Positions 25,381 to 33,654 are shown, counted from the first letter of the stretch. The stretch is DNA of 64,000 bases from Streptomyces sp. CBMA291 (GCF_014596525.1 NZ_MSJP01000092.1:1-64000); one strand, 5' to 3'. Numbers and translations: made by a program. Notes: a model not told the origin generated them from the sequence alone.

Positions 25381-25447
25381 AAGACCGGCGAGACCCGGCG
25401 AGACCCGGCGAGACCCGGCGAGACCCGGCGAGACCCGGCGAGACCCG
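25381..25447. repeat. 10-bp tandem array (6.7 units)
   Basis: AGACCCGGCG repeats with an exact 10-bp period from 25391 to 25447, preceded by one variant unit. It starts 24 bp after the FolP2-like stop codon. Confidence 0.95.
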
Positions 25448-25617
25448 AACGGCCGGACCAGCGGAGAGGACCGGCCCGCCGGGCCCGTACAGCCGCCCGA
25501 GGGCGAGCCCGCAGGTCCGGCAGCCGTACTCCACCAAGCACGGGCACGGCCCGCACCCCCCTCCCCCCGTATGACCTGAAACCCCCTCGACGCATCCGCG
25601 CGACCCGGCACATGGAT

Positions 25618-25662
25618 ACGCCGCATCCGGCCCCTCGAAACGGGCCCGGGTGCGGCGTTTTT
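25618..25662 (+). terminator. Intrinsic terminator with T tract
   Basis: Arms ACGCCGCATCCGG... (25618-25634) and 25642-25658 pair with one bulge, followed by TTTTT (25658-25662). A real U tract is unusual in this window. Confidence 0.8.
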
Positions 25663-25789
25663 CACGGGCCGGACCCGTCCGCCCCACCCGCGTTATCCCG
25701 CCACTTCACACCTCGCCCCCGCGCCTCGGCCTCGGCATGCCCCTTCCCAACGCCATGTGACGTGTGAAATTGTACTCACGCTCCCTCAG

Positions 25790-25809
25790 ATTGACGGAGC
25801 ACTGTCAAT
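25790..25809. promoter_or_regulatory. Inverted repeat ATTGAC-N8-GTCAAT upstream of collagenase
   Basis: Perfect 6-bp arms 25790-25795 and 25804-25809 lie 64 bp before the start, in an AT-rich patch. TTGAC also resembles a -35 hexamer, so this may be an operator over the promoter. Confidence 0.5.
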
Positions 25810-25872
25810 TCACTCCCCCACACTGTGCCCGGCCACGCCACCCACGCGACCGGGCAAGGCCTGGAGGCCTAG

Positions 25873-28194
25873 GTGAAATCCCCTCGAATACCGGGACTGT
25901 CGTCCTTACGGCTCCTGACCGGCACTGTCGCGTCCTGCCTGGCGCTCGGACTGCTCGCGCCGGTCGGCCACGCCGTCACCGTCACCCCCGAGACCGCCCT
26001 CCCCGGAACCTCCCTCACCGCCCCCGCCCCACCCGGCCCCCCGTCCGCAAGCCCCGCGCTCGCGGGCCCCGCGCCCCGGCCCGCCCCCGATCCCGCTCCC
26101 GAGACCCGCGAGGCCGACCGGGCCCCCGGGGCGGTCCCCGCCGCCGAGCGGGCCCCGTTCTCCCCGGCCACCGGTCCCGCCCCCACCGCCCGGCGCTCCG
26201 CCGCCGCCTGCGACATCGGCGCCTTCTCCTCGCGTACCGGCAGCGCCCTGGTCCAGCAGGTCAAGACGGCCGATCCCAGCTGCGTCGGCGAGCTGTTCGG
26301 CGTCACCGGGGCCGACGCCTACGGAGTCTTCCGCGAGGCCCAGATGGTCACCGTCGCCGACGCCCTGCGCACCAACGCCCTCGCGTACCCCGGCGACGAC
26401 AGCACCTCGACGTACGAGCTGGTGATGTTCCTGCGCGCCGGCTACTACGTGCAGTGGTACGACTCCGCCGACACCGGCCCCTACGGCACGGCCCTGCGGA
26501 CCTCGATCCGGGGCGCCCTGGACGCCTTCTTCGCCCACGCCCGTTCCCGTGACGTCACCGCCGCCAACGCGAGCGTCCTCGGCGAGACCCTCACCCTCGT
26601 CGACAGCGCCCAGGAGAACGTCCGTTACCTCCCCGTCGTGAAGCGGGTCCTCACCGACTACGACGCGGGCACCTACAACGCCGTCACGGGCATGCCAGGC
26701 GCCGTCAACAGCGTCTTCACCGTGCTCTTCCGGGGCCACCAGACGAGCGGCTTCCCCGCCGCCGTCCAGGCCGATCCGAGCATCCTGGACACCCTGTACG
26801 CCTTCGTCTCCCGCAACACCGCGCTCCTCGGCTCCGGTTACGGCTACCTGCCGTACAACGCCTCCCGTGAGCTGGGCCGGTTCCTCCAGTACCCGGCCCT
26901 CCAGGCGAAGCTGAAGCCGCTGCTGCGGCAGCTCGCCGGGCAGAGCGCGCCGAGCGGCCGCACCGCGTATCTCTGGGCCGCCGTCGCCGAGATGGTCGCC
27001 GCCTACGACTCCGCGCACGCCTCCGACTACGGCACCGCCGACCACATCGCCCGGCTGCGCTCAGGCGTCCTGCCCACCACGCACGTGTGCGGCCCGTCCA
27101 TCAGGGTCCTCGCCCAGCAGGCGACCGCCGACGACCTGGCCTCGGCCTGCGACAGCCTCCTGAAGCAGGACGCGTACTTCCACGCCGTGGCCCGCGACGA
27201 CGGGCCCGTCGCCGACGACCTCAACACCACCATCGAGGTCGTGGTCTTCGACAGCAGCTTCGACTACCAGGTGTTCGCCGCCGCCATCTACGGCATCGAC
27301 ACCGACAACGGCGGCATGTACCTGGAGGGCGACCCGGCCACCGCCGGAAACCAGCCCCGGTTCCTGGCCTACGAGGACACCCGCGTACGCCCCGCCTTCC
27401 AGGTGTGGAACCTCAACCACGAGTACACGCACTACCTCGACGGGCGCCACGACATGTACGGCGACTTCACCGCCGGGATCTCCACCCCGACCATCTGGTG
27501 GATCGAGGGCTTCGCCGAGTACGTCTCGTACTCCTACCGTAAGCTCCCCTACGACGCGGCGATCGCCGCCGCCGGGCGCCACACGTACACGCTGAGCACC
27601 CTCTTCGACACCACCTACGAGAACACCGACACCGAGCGCACCTACCGCTGGGGCTACCTCGCGGTGCGCTACATGCTGGAGAAGCGCCGCGCCGACACGG
27701 ACGCCGTGCTCGCCAAGTACCGCACGGGCGACTGGAACGGCGCCCGCACCCTCCTGAAGAGCACCATAGGCACCCGCTACGACGCCGACTTCGACACCTG
27801 GCTCACCGCCTGCGCCGCCGGAGCCTGCGCCACCGCCCCGGACCCGGGACCCGGCCCGACGCTCCCCGAGTGCACCGGCACCGACCAGCGCCGACTGGAC
27901 CGGAACTGCGCCCGGAGCGGGCTCTCCGCGTCCACCGGGGAGTACGCGTACCACTATCTGTACGTCCCGGCAGGCACCGCCCGCCTGACGATCACCACGA
28001 CCGGCGCCGGTGGCGACGCCGACCTGTACTACAACGCCACCGGCTGGGCCACCACGAGCGCGTACACCGCCCGCTCCGCGCAGCCGGGCAGCGCCGAGAC
28101 CCTGACGGTGGACAACCCGCCCGCCGGATACGTCTACGTCAGCCTGCACGCCAAGGCCGGATTCACCGGAGCGAGCGTCTCCGTCCGGTACTGA
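25873..28194 (+). CDS. Secreted M9 family collagenase-like metalloprotease
   Basis: A 773-residue exported protein. The Sec signal peptide (LLTGTVASCLALGLLAPVGHA) is followed by a Pro/Ala-rich linker to ~residue 110, then the M9 N-terminal activator-like domain. The catalytic domain has zinc motif HEYTH near 516 with the downstream Glu in WWIEGFAEYVSY (~545). After the Pro/Gly linker near 660 comes a C-terminal PPC-type domain (ECTGTDQRRLDRNCARSG, YHYLYVPAGTARLTI). It should cut collagen-like protein outside the cell. GTG 25873 has GGAGG upstream. It interrupts the otherwise mycobacteria-like gene order, so it may be an insertion. A perfect terminator follows. Confidence 0.92.
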   Translation: MKSPRIPGLSSLRLLTGTVASCLALGLLAPVGHAVTVTPETALPGTSLTAPAPPGPPSASPALAGPAPRPAPDPAPETREADRAPGAVPAAERAPFSPATGPAPTARRSAAACDIGAFSSRTGSALVQQVKTADPSCVGELFGVTGADAYGVFREAQMVTVADALRTNALAYPGDDSTSTYELVMFLRAGYYVQWYDSADTGPYGTALRTSIRGALDAFFAHARSRDVTAANASVLGETLTLVDSAQENVRYLPVVKRVLTDYDAGTYNAVTGMPGAVNSVFTVLFRGHQTSGFPAAVQADPSILDTLYAFVSRNTALLGSGYGYLPYNASRELGRFLQYPALQAKLKPLLRQLAGQSAPSGRTAYLWAAVAEMVAAYDSAHASDYGTADHIARLRSGVLPTTHVCGPSIRVLAQQATADDLASACDSLLKQDAYFHAVARDDGPVADDLNTTIEVVVFDSSFDYQVFAAAIYGIDTDNGGMYLEGDPATAGNQPRFLAYEDTRVRPAFQVWNLNHEYTHYLDGRHDMYGDFTAGISTPTIWWIEGFAEYVSYSYRKLPYDAAIAAAGRHTYTLSTLFDTTYENTDTERTYRWGYLAVRYMLEKRRADTDAVLAKYRTGDWNGARTLLKSTIGTRYDADFDTWLTACAAGACATAPDPGPGPTLPECTGTDQRRLDRNCARSGLSASTGEYAYHYLYVPAGTARLTITTTGAGGDADLYYNATGWATTSAYTARSAQPGSAETLTVDNPPAGYVYVSLHAKAGFTGASVSVRY

Positions 28195-28209
28195 CCGGCG
28201 TGACGCGAA

Positions 28210-28244
28210 GGCCGCCCCACCCCGTGTCGCGGGGTGGGGCGGCC
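28210..28244. terminator. Terminator between collagenase and LOG genes
   Basis: Perfect 15-bp arms 28210-28224 and 28230-28244 with loop TGTCG. It serves both convergent genes. Confidence 0.88.
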
Positions 28245-28254
28245 CGGTGCGCGG

Positions 28255-29004
28255 TCAGCGGCCGACTTCCTTCGTCACCAGCCGGACCGCCTCTTCCACG
28301 TCGTCCGTGACGTGGAAGAGCAGCAGGTCCCGCTCGGACGCCTTGCCGCCCGCGACGACCGAGTCGCGGAGCCAGTCGACGAGCCCCCGCCAGTACTCCG
28401 TCCCGAAGAGGACGATCGGGAAGCTGGTGACCTTGCGGGTCTGCACCAGGGTCAGCGCCTCGAACAGCTCGTCGAGGGTGCCGAGACCGCCGGGCAGGAC
28501 CACGAAGCCCTGCGCGTACTTCACGAACATCGTCTTGCGGACGAAGAAGTAGCGGAAGTTCACGCCGATGTCGACGTGCTGGTTGAGCCCCTGCTCGAAG
28601 GGGAGCTCGATGCCGAGGCCGACCGAGACGCCCTTGGCCTCCCGCGCCCCCTTGTTGGCCGCCTCCATCGCGCCGGGACCGCCGCCGGTGATGACGGCGA
28701 ACCCGGCCTCGACGAGCGCCCGGCCGATCCGGACGCCCGACTCGTACTCCGGCGAGTCCGGCTTCGTACGGGCCGAGCCGAAGACGCTGATCGCGCTCGG
28801 GAGTTCGGCGAGCGCGCCGAAGCCCTCGACGAACTCGGACTGGATGCGCATGACCCGCCAGGGGTCGGTGTGCACCCACGCCGAGTCGCCCTCGGTGTCG
28901 AGCAGCCGCTGGTCCGTCGTGCCCGGCTGGATCTGCTCCCGCCGCCTCAGCACCGGTCCGAGTCGCTGCTCCTCGGGCTTCGCCATTCCCTCGGGAATGC
29001 CCAT
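28255..29004 (-). CDS. LOG family (TIGR00730) Rossmann-fold protein
   Basis: A 249-residue protein. The nucleotide-binding core SVFGSARTKPDSPEYES, ITGGGPGAMEAANKGA and the LOG signature LPGGLGTLDELFEAL (near residue 170) are intact. LOG proteins are cytokinin-type phosphoribohydrolases that split nucleoside 5'-monophosphates to base and ribose-5-phosphate. M. tuberculosis Rv1205, in the same relative place, has this activity. ATG 29004 has GGAGGAGG upstream. The N-terminal ~70 residues (QRLGPVLRRREQIQPGTTDQ) are an extension over the shortest LOG proteins. Confidence 0.92.
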   Translation of the reverse strand: MGIPEGMAKPEEQRLGPVLRRREQIQPGTTDQRLLDTEGDSAWVHTDPWRVMRIQSEFVEGFGALAELPSAISVFGSARTKPDSPEYESGVRIGRALVEAGFAVITGGGPGAMEAANKGAREAKGVSVGLGIELPFEQGLNQHVDIGVNFRYFFVRKTMFVKYAQGFVVLPGGLGTLDELFEALTLVQTRKVTSFPIVLFGTEYWRGLVDWLRDSVVAGGKASERDLLLFHVTDDVEEAVRLVTKEVGR

Positions 29005-29108
29005 GGCCTGCCTCCTCCGCCGTTCGGCGGCCCGTGGTGGCCGCCTGCTGATCTCCTGGTCCGGTCAGCGTAGGACCATGAAGGTGACGAATCGAGAAAT
29101 GACGGAAG

Positions 29109-30203
29109 TCAGGCGGTCAGCCAGTCGCGGAGCCGCGCCTCGCAGTGGTGGATGCGGTCGACGACGACGTGCTCGTCCCGCTTGTGCGCGTAGATCGGGT
29201 CGCCGGGGCCGTAGTTGACGGCGGGCACCCCGAGGGCGCTGAAGCGGGAGACGTCGGTCCAGCCGAACTTGGGGTGCGCGGTGCCGCCGACGGCCTTCAT
29301 GAACGCCTCGGCCGCCGGGTGGGAGAGACCGGGCAGGGCGCCGGGGCTCTCGTCGTCGACCACCAGTTCGGCGATGTCGCAGTCGGCGAAGACCTCGCGG
29401 ACGTGCGCGAGCGCCTCGGCCGGGGAGCGGTCGGGGGCGTAGCGGTAGTTGACGGTGACCGCGCAGGCGTCGGGGATGACGTTGGTGGCGACCCCGCCGT
29501 GGATCGCGACCGCGTTGAGGCCCTCGTGGTACTCCAGACCGTCGATGAGCGGCTTGCGCGGCTCGTAGGCGGCGAGGCGGGCGAGGATCGGGGCGGCGGT
29601 GTGGATGGCGTTGGAGCCCATCCAGGAGCGCGCGGAGTGGGCCCGCTCGCCGGCGGTGTGCAGGATGACCCGCAGGGTGCCCTGGCAGCCGCCCTCGACC
29701 TGGGCGTCGGAGGGTTCGAGGAGGACGGCGAAGTCGCCCTCCAGCCAGTCGGGGTGCGCCGCGGCGATCTTCCCGAGGCCGTTGAGGTCGGCGGCGACCT
29801 CCTCGTTGTCGTAGAAGACGAAGGTGAGATCCCGGTTGGGCTCGGGGACGGTGGCGGCGATCCGCAGCTGGACGGCGACGCCGGACTTCATGTCGGTGGT
29901 GCCGCAGCCCCACAGGACGCCGTTCTCGTCGAGGCGCGAGGGCACGTTGTCGGCGATGGGCACGGTGTCGATGTGACCGGCGAGGACGACCCGCTCGGCG
30001 CGGCCCAGGGTCGTCCGGGCGACGACGTTGTTGCCGTGCCGGTCCACGGTGAGGTGCGGCAGGGCGCGCAGGGCCTGCTCGATCGCGTCGGCGAGCGGCC
30101 GCTCGGTCCCGCTGACGGACGGGAAGTCGACGAGGGCCGCGGTCAGCGCGGCTCCGTCCCTGGTCAGGTCGAGGGAGCCGCCGGGCGGCGTGATGTCTGC
30201 CAT
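29109..30203 (-). CDS. dapE: Succinyl-diaminopimelate desuccinylase
   Basis: A 364-residue M20 metallohydrolase that makes LL-diaminopimelate for lysine and peptidoglycan. Metal motifs are LAGHIDTVPIAD (His ~73), WGCGTTDMKSG (Asp ~104), FYDNEEVAADLNG (catalytic Glu pair) and a C-terminal GPGDPIYAHKRDEHV (His). A dimerisation domain lies between. ATG 30203 has a -10 element 6 nt upstream and no ribosome site, so it is probably leaderless. It is divergent from the lysozyme-like gene with only 38 bp between starts. dapC lies about 2.3 kb away. Confidence 0.94.
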   Translation of the reverse strand: MADITPPGGSLDLTRDGAALTAALVDFPSVSGTERPLADAIEQALRALPHLTVDRHGNNVVARTTLGRAERVVLAGHIDTVPIADNVPSRLDENGVLWGCGTTDMKSGVAVQLRIAATVPEPNRDLTFVFYDNEEVAADLNGLGKIAAAHPDWLEGDFAVLLEPSDAQVEGGCQGTLRVILHTAGERAHSARSWMGSNAIHTAAPILARLAAYEPRKPLIDGLEYHEGLNAVAIHGGVATNVIPDACAVTVNYRYAPDRSPAEALAHVREVFADCDIAELVVDDESPGALPGLSHPAAEAFMKAVGGTAHPKFGWTDVSRFSALGVPAVNYGPGDPIYAHKRDEHVVVDRIHHCEARLRDWLTA

Positions 30204-30209
30204 GTGCCG

Positions 30210-30215
30210 ACCCTA
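30210..30215 (-). promoter_or_regulatory. -10 element TAGGGT, leaderless promoter of dapE
   Basis: Read on the minus strand, TAGGGT ends 6 nt before ATG 30203. It lies back to back with the plus-strand element at 30229-30234. Confidence 0.6.
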
Positions 30216-30228
30216 ACGCGGCCTCCAG

Positions 30229-30234
30229 TACGGT
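30229..30234 (+). promoter_or_regulatory. -10 element TACGGT, leaderless promoter
   Basis: TACGGT ends 7 nt before GTG 30242. Only 13 bp separate it from the dapE -10 element. Confidence 0.6.
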
Positions 30235-30241
30235 GGGGCTC

Positions 30242-31180
30242 GTGTCCGACCCCACCCGCCCCGCCCCCCGCGGCCGTCTCGCCCGTTCGGCCGCCGCCCT
30301 CGCGGCCCTCCTCGGCCTCGCCTCGTACGTGGCTTTCCATCAGGTGACGGGGAGCAAGGGAACCCCCCGCTGCACCGTGGGAAGCGGCGACAACCGGTAC
30401 ACGTTCACCCCCGAACAGGCGTCCAACGCGGCGATGATCGCCGCCGTGGGCACCGGCCGGGGGCTGCCGGAGCGGGCGGTGACGATCGCGCTCGCGACGG
30501 CGCTCCAGGAGTCGGCGCTGCGGAACATCGAGCACGGCGACCGGGACTCGCTCGGCCTCTTCCAGCAGCGCCCCTCGCAGGGCTGGGGGACGCCGGAGCA
30601 GATCCTGGACCCGGTGTACGCGTCGGGGAAGTTCTACGAGGGCCTGGAGAAGGTCCCGGGGTACTCGCGGCTGCCGCTGACGGTGGCGGCACAGAAGGTG
30701 CAGCGGAGCGGTTTCCCGCAGGCGTACGCGAAGCACGAGCCGGACGCGGCGCTCCTCTCGGCGGCGCTGACCGGCCGGTCCCCGGCGGCCCTCTCCTGTA
30801 CGACGGGCGACCCGGACGGGGTCCCTGGCGATCCCGGTCTCGTCCGGGCCGAGTTGGTACGCGCCTTCGGCGAGGGCGCCGCCCCGGAGACGGTGACGGG
30901 CGGTCCGAGCGCGGGCCGTTCGGCGGGCGGCCCCCCGGTGCTGCTCGTGCCGGTGCGCGCGGCACGGGACGCGGACGCGGGCCCGGGGGCCGGGGACCGG
31001 GAGCGGCACGGCTGGGAGCTGGCGCAGTGGGCGGTGGCGCGGGCGGAGACGCTGAGGATCACCGAGGTGACCTTCGGGACCCGGTCCTGGCGGGCGGGCG
31101 AGGCACGCGGCGGCTGGTCGAAGGTGTCCGGCGCGCTCGCCACGAACGGGGAAACGGTCCGGGTACGGCTGGCACCTTAG
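30242..31180 (+). CDS. Membrane-anchored lysozyme-like (lytic transglycosylase-fold) protein
   Basis: A 312-residue protein. An N-terminal anchor or uncleaved signal (LARSAAALAALLGLASYVAF) is followed by an extracytoplasmic domain. ATALQESALRNIEHGD places a Glu as in lytic transglycosylases, and DSLGLFQQRPSQGWGT resembles their GLMQ motif. WGTPEQILDPVYASGKFYEGL continues the fold. Wall cleavage is therefore likely, but it is often annotated only as hypothetical. The C-terminal ~100 residues form an extra domain. The leaderless -10 supports GTG 30242. Sharing a 38-bp promoter gap with dapE fits a wall-related role. Confidence 0.78.
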   Translation: MSDPTRPAPRGRLARSAAALAALLGLASYVAFHQVTGSKGTPRCTVGSGDNRYTFTPEQASNAAMIAAVGTGRGLPERAVTIALATALQESALRNIEHGDRDSLGLFQQRPSQGWGTPEQILDPVYASGKFYEGLEKVPGYSRLPLTVAAQKVQRSGFPQAYAKHEPDAALLSAALTGRSPAALSCTTGDPDGVPGDPGLVRAELVRAFGEGAAPETVTGGPSAGRSAGGPPVLLVPVRAARDADAGPGAGDRERHGWELAQWAVARAETLRITEVTFGTRSWRAGEARGGWSKVSGALATNGETVRVRLAP

Positions 31181-31253
31181 GCGGGAGCCGACGCTTTCGG
31201 CGGGGGCCGACGCCATCGGCGGGGACCGTCCGGCGGAAGGGACCGGAACCGTC

Positions 31254-31433
31254 CGGCGGAAGGGGCTGACGCCATCGGCGGGGGCTGCCCGGCGGAGGGG
31301 ACCGGCACCGTGGACGGAGACCGTCCGACGGAAGGGGCGCTCACCGTGGACGGCGACCGTCCGGCGCAAGGGGCTGGCCCCATCGACGGAGACCCTTCGG
31401 CGGAAGGTCCCGGCGCCGTGGACGGAAACCGTT
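31254..31433. repeat. 36-bp tandem array (5 exact-length units plus flanking partials)
   Basis: Units start at 31254, 31290, 31326, 31362 and 31398, each exactly 36 bp and beginning CGGCGGAAGGGG or a variant. Shorter related units extend left to just after the stop codon at 31180. Confidence 0.85.
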
Positions 31434-31684
31434 CCGGCGGAAGGTCGGCGATCCGCGCGGGGCCCTCCGGGCGGGGCCCGGTTCCCTGAGCGGACACTGT
31501 CCGGATACGGCTGCCGCCTGGGCGTGAAACGTCCGGCCGCGGCTTGCTCCCCGGGCGAAACCCTGCCGCCCTCCCCTAGGGCATCCGTACGGTTTTTCAC
31601 TCGCGGGTGGCATGGGTCCGCCATGGATGCACAGGAATTCGCCGGGTTTTCAGGGCACTTCCGCACCACCCCCCGCCAGAGGCC

Positions 31685-31711
31685 CACTTCCCTTGCGGCG
31701 CAAGGGAAGTG
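31685..31711. repeat. Perfect 11-bp inverted repeat
   Basis: CACTTCCCTTG (31685-31695) and CAAGGGAAGTG (31701-31711) flank CGGCG. No gene ends nearby, so it is either a regulator site or the end of an unseen small transcript. Confidence 0.55.
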
Positions 31712-31877
31712 ACGGTTCGCCAGTCGGCTGCGCAATGACGCCTTCGTCCGTTTTCCTCCCCACCCGACAATACGACGCATTGCCAACTCTTTACCTTGTG
31801 TCTCCGCAACCTCACCCGCCCCGGAGCCGGTTGTCACTGCGACCGAACACCACCCCGCACCTCTCGCAAGGAGCACC

Positions 31878-32282
31878 ATGTCCCTCCCCCTGACCCACCG
31901 GATCGCCCGCGCCGCCCTGCTCATCGCGGCGGGCGCGGCCCCCGTGGTCGGTGCGGCCGGCGCCGCCAGCGCCGCGGAGCACAGCCTCGCGCCGACCGGT
32001 GCCCTCGCCGGTGTCACCAGCCTGGACAGCGCCGCCACCGGGACGGCCGTCGACGGCGCCTCGCAGGCCGCCACCGACGTCGTCGGCTCCACCGGAAGCA
32101 AGGTCGTCGGCACCACCCTCCCCGCCGCGGGCAAGACCCTCGGCAAGGCCGCGGGCAAGGCCTCCGGCGCCACCGCGGGCAAGGGCGGCAAGGGAGCCAA
32201 GGGCGGGACCGGCGGCGCCCTGGGCGGCGCGCTCGGCGGCCTGCCCGCCGCCGGCGCCCTCGGCGGCCTCCCCCTCGGCTGA
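31878..32282 (+). CDS. Small secreted Ala/Gly/Lys-rich protein
   Basis: A 134-residue protein. The Sec signal peptide ends near AGAASAAE (residues ~30-36). The mature part is low complexity: LDSAATGTAVDGASQAATDV, then KTLGKAAGKASGATAGKGGK and GG-rich GALGGALGGLPAAGALGG. There is no catalytic domain or cysteine. ATG 31878 has AAGGAG upstream. It could be a small surface or matrix protein; the function is unknown. It ends in front of an exceptionally long terminator shared with dapC. Confidence 0.78.
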   Translation: MSLPLTHRIARAALLIAAGAAPVVGAAGAASAAEHSLAPTGALAGVTSLDSAATGTAVDGASQAATDVVGSTGSKVVGTTLPAAGKTLGKAAGKASGATAGKGGKGAKGGTGGALGGALGGLPAAGALGGLPLG

Positions 32283-32355
32283 TCCGACGGCCGGCTGACC
32301 GGACGGCCGACCGGGCCGACTCCGACGACGGCCGACCGACCGACCGACAGGAGAA

Positions 32356-32399
32356 CGGGCGAGGGCCCGGGGAGCATGTGCTCCCCGGGCCCTCGCCCG
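32356..32399. terminator. Very long perfect-stem bidirectional terminator
   Basis: The arms 32356-32376 and 32379-32399 are a perfect 21-bp inverted repeat with 2 nt between. It separates the small secreted protein gene from the convergent dapC. Confidence 0.9.
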
Positions 32400-32471
32400 C
32401 GTGGATGTCCGGATCAGCCGTCCGGCTGATCCTCAGCCCAGCCGCTCAGCCCGGTCGCTCGGCCCAGTCAC

Positions 32472-33569
32472 TCAGCCCAGCCGCTTGACGGCCGCCGCGA
32501 CCCGCTCGTCCGTCGCCGTGAACGCGACCCGCACGAACCGCTCCCCCGCCTCGCCGTAGAAGTCGCCCGGAGCCACCAGGACGCCCTTCTCCGCCAGGTA
32601 CGCCACCGTCTCCCAGCACGGCTCGTCGCGGGTCGCCCACAGGTACAGGCTCGCCTCGCTGTGCTCGATCCGGAAGCCGTGCCCCTCAAGGGCCGTCCGC
32701 AGCGCCGCCCGCCGGGCCGCGTACCGCTCGCGCTGCTCGGCCACGTGCGTGTCGTCGCCGAGCGCCGCGACCGTCGCCGCCTGCACCGGCGCCGCCGTCA
32801 TCATGCCGCCGTGCTTGCGGATCTGGAGCAGCTCGCCGAGGACCGCCGCGTCACCCGCGATGAACGCGGCCCGGTAGCCCGCCAGGTTGGAGCGCTTGGA
32901 CAGCGAGTGGACGGCGACGATCCCCTCGTACGACCCACCGCAGACGTCCGGGTGCAGGACGGAGACCGGATCGGCCTCCCAGCCCAGCTCCAGGTAGCAC
33001 TCGTCGGAGAAGACCAGCACGCCGTGCTCGCGCGCCCAGGCCACGATCCGGGTCAGCTCCTCGGGGGCGAGGACCTTCCCGGTCGGGTTCGAGGGGGAGT
33101 TGAGCCAGAGCAGCCTGACCGCCGCCGGGTCGAGGTCGGCGACCGGGTCGTCGTAGACCACGGCCGTCGCACCGCAGAGCCGCGCGCCGACCTCGTACGT
33201 GGGGTACGCCAGGCGCGGGTACGCCACCTGGTCCCCCGCGCCGAGCCCCAGCTGCGTCGGCAGCCACGCCACCAGCTCCTTGGAGCCGACCACGGGCAGC
33301 ACGTTCTCGTGGGCGAGGCCCGCCGCGCCGAGCCGCCGACCGCACCAGCCGGTCAGCGCGTCCCGCAGCTCCTTCGTCCCCCACACCGTCGGATAGCCCG
33401 GCGAGTCCGCCGCCGCCACCAGGGCGTCCTGGACCAGCGCGGGGACCGGGTCGACGGGCGTGCCCACCGAGAGGTCCACGATCCCGTCCGGGTGCGCCAG
33501 GGCCGTCTTCTTGTACGGCTCCAGCTTGTCCCAGGGGAAGACGGGCAGACGCGAGGAGACTGCGCTCAC
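32472..33569 (-). CDS. dapC: Succinyldiaminopimelate transaminase
   Basis: A 365-residue class I/II PLP aminotransferase. The substrate-binding start is LPVFPWDKLEPYKKTALAHP. PLP motifs are GSKELVAWLPTQLGLG, LWLNSPSNPTGKVL, VFSDECYLELGW and the Schiff-base Lys in HSLSKRSNLAGYR (~225). The actinobacterial DapC type, next to a 7Fe ferredoxin gene, is the same pair as Rv1178-fdxC. It may also act on prephenate, as in related enzymes. The start is GTG 33569. A 14-bp hairpin lies between the ferredoxin gene and dapC, so dapC output may be attenuated. Confidence 0.92.
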   Translation of the reverse strand: MSAVSSRLPVFPWDKLEPYKKTALAHPDGIVDLSVGTPVDPVPALVQDALVAAADSPGYPTVWGTKELRDALTGWCGRRLGAAGLAHENVLPVVGSKELVAWLPTQLGLGAGDQVAYPRLAYPTYEVGARLCGATAVVYDDPVADLDPAAVRLLWLNSPSNPTGKVLAPEELTRIVAWAREHGVLVFSDECYLELGWEADPVSVLHPDVCGGSYEGIVAVHSLSKRSNLAGYRAAFIAGDAAVLGELLQIRKHGGMMTAAPVQAATVAALGDDTHVAEQRERYAARRAALRTALEGHGFRIEHSEASLYLWATRDEPCWETVAYLAEKGVLVAPGDFYGEAGERFVRVAFTATDERVAAAVKRLG

Positions 33570-33608
33570 GGGTTGGCTCTCACTTCCTGTACGTACGGGG
33601 AAACGCCT

Positions 33609-33643
33609 CGGTCCCGTACGGCGGCCGAGGCCGTACGGGACCG
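33609..33643 (-). terminator. Hairpin between fdxA and dapC (terminator or attenuator)
   Basis: Perfect 14-bp arms 33609-33622 and 33630-33643. Both flanking genes read leftwards, so partial read-through would set the fdxA:dapC ratio. Confidence 0.7.
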
Positions 33644-33654
33644 GATGCGGTCGA

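Larger units (their letters stand above)
25358..25872. other. Intergenic region with 10-bp array, U-tract terminator and collagenase promoter
   Basis: No gene in 515 bp. From left to right: a perfect 10-bp array, a hairpin with a T run, then a locally AT-rich promoter zone (25745-25830) with an inverted repeat, leading to the collagenase start. Confidence 0.65.
31181..31877. other. Gene-free region with 36-bp array and a perfect inverted repeat
   Basis: About 700 bp with no convincing gene. The left half is repeats. The right half (31590-31860) is less GC-rich and holds an isolated 11-bp inverted repeat and the promoter zone of the small secreted protein. Small ORFs here (for example 31597-31815 on the minus strand) lack ribosome sites. 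Confidence 0.6.

Noticed and set aside
25381..25447. Possible CRISPR array
   Set aside because: Contiguous 10-bp units with no spacers and no cas genes.
31597..31815. 72-residue minus-strand ORF
   Set aside because: No ribosome site, odd composition and it spans the inverted repeat; not supported as a gene.
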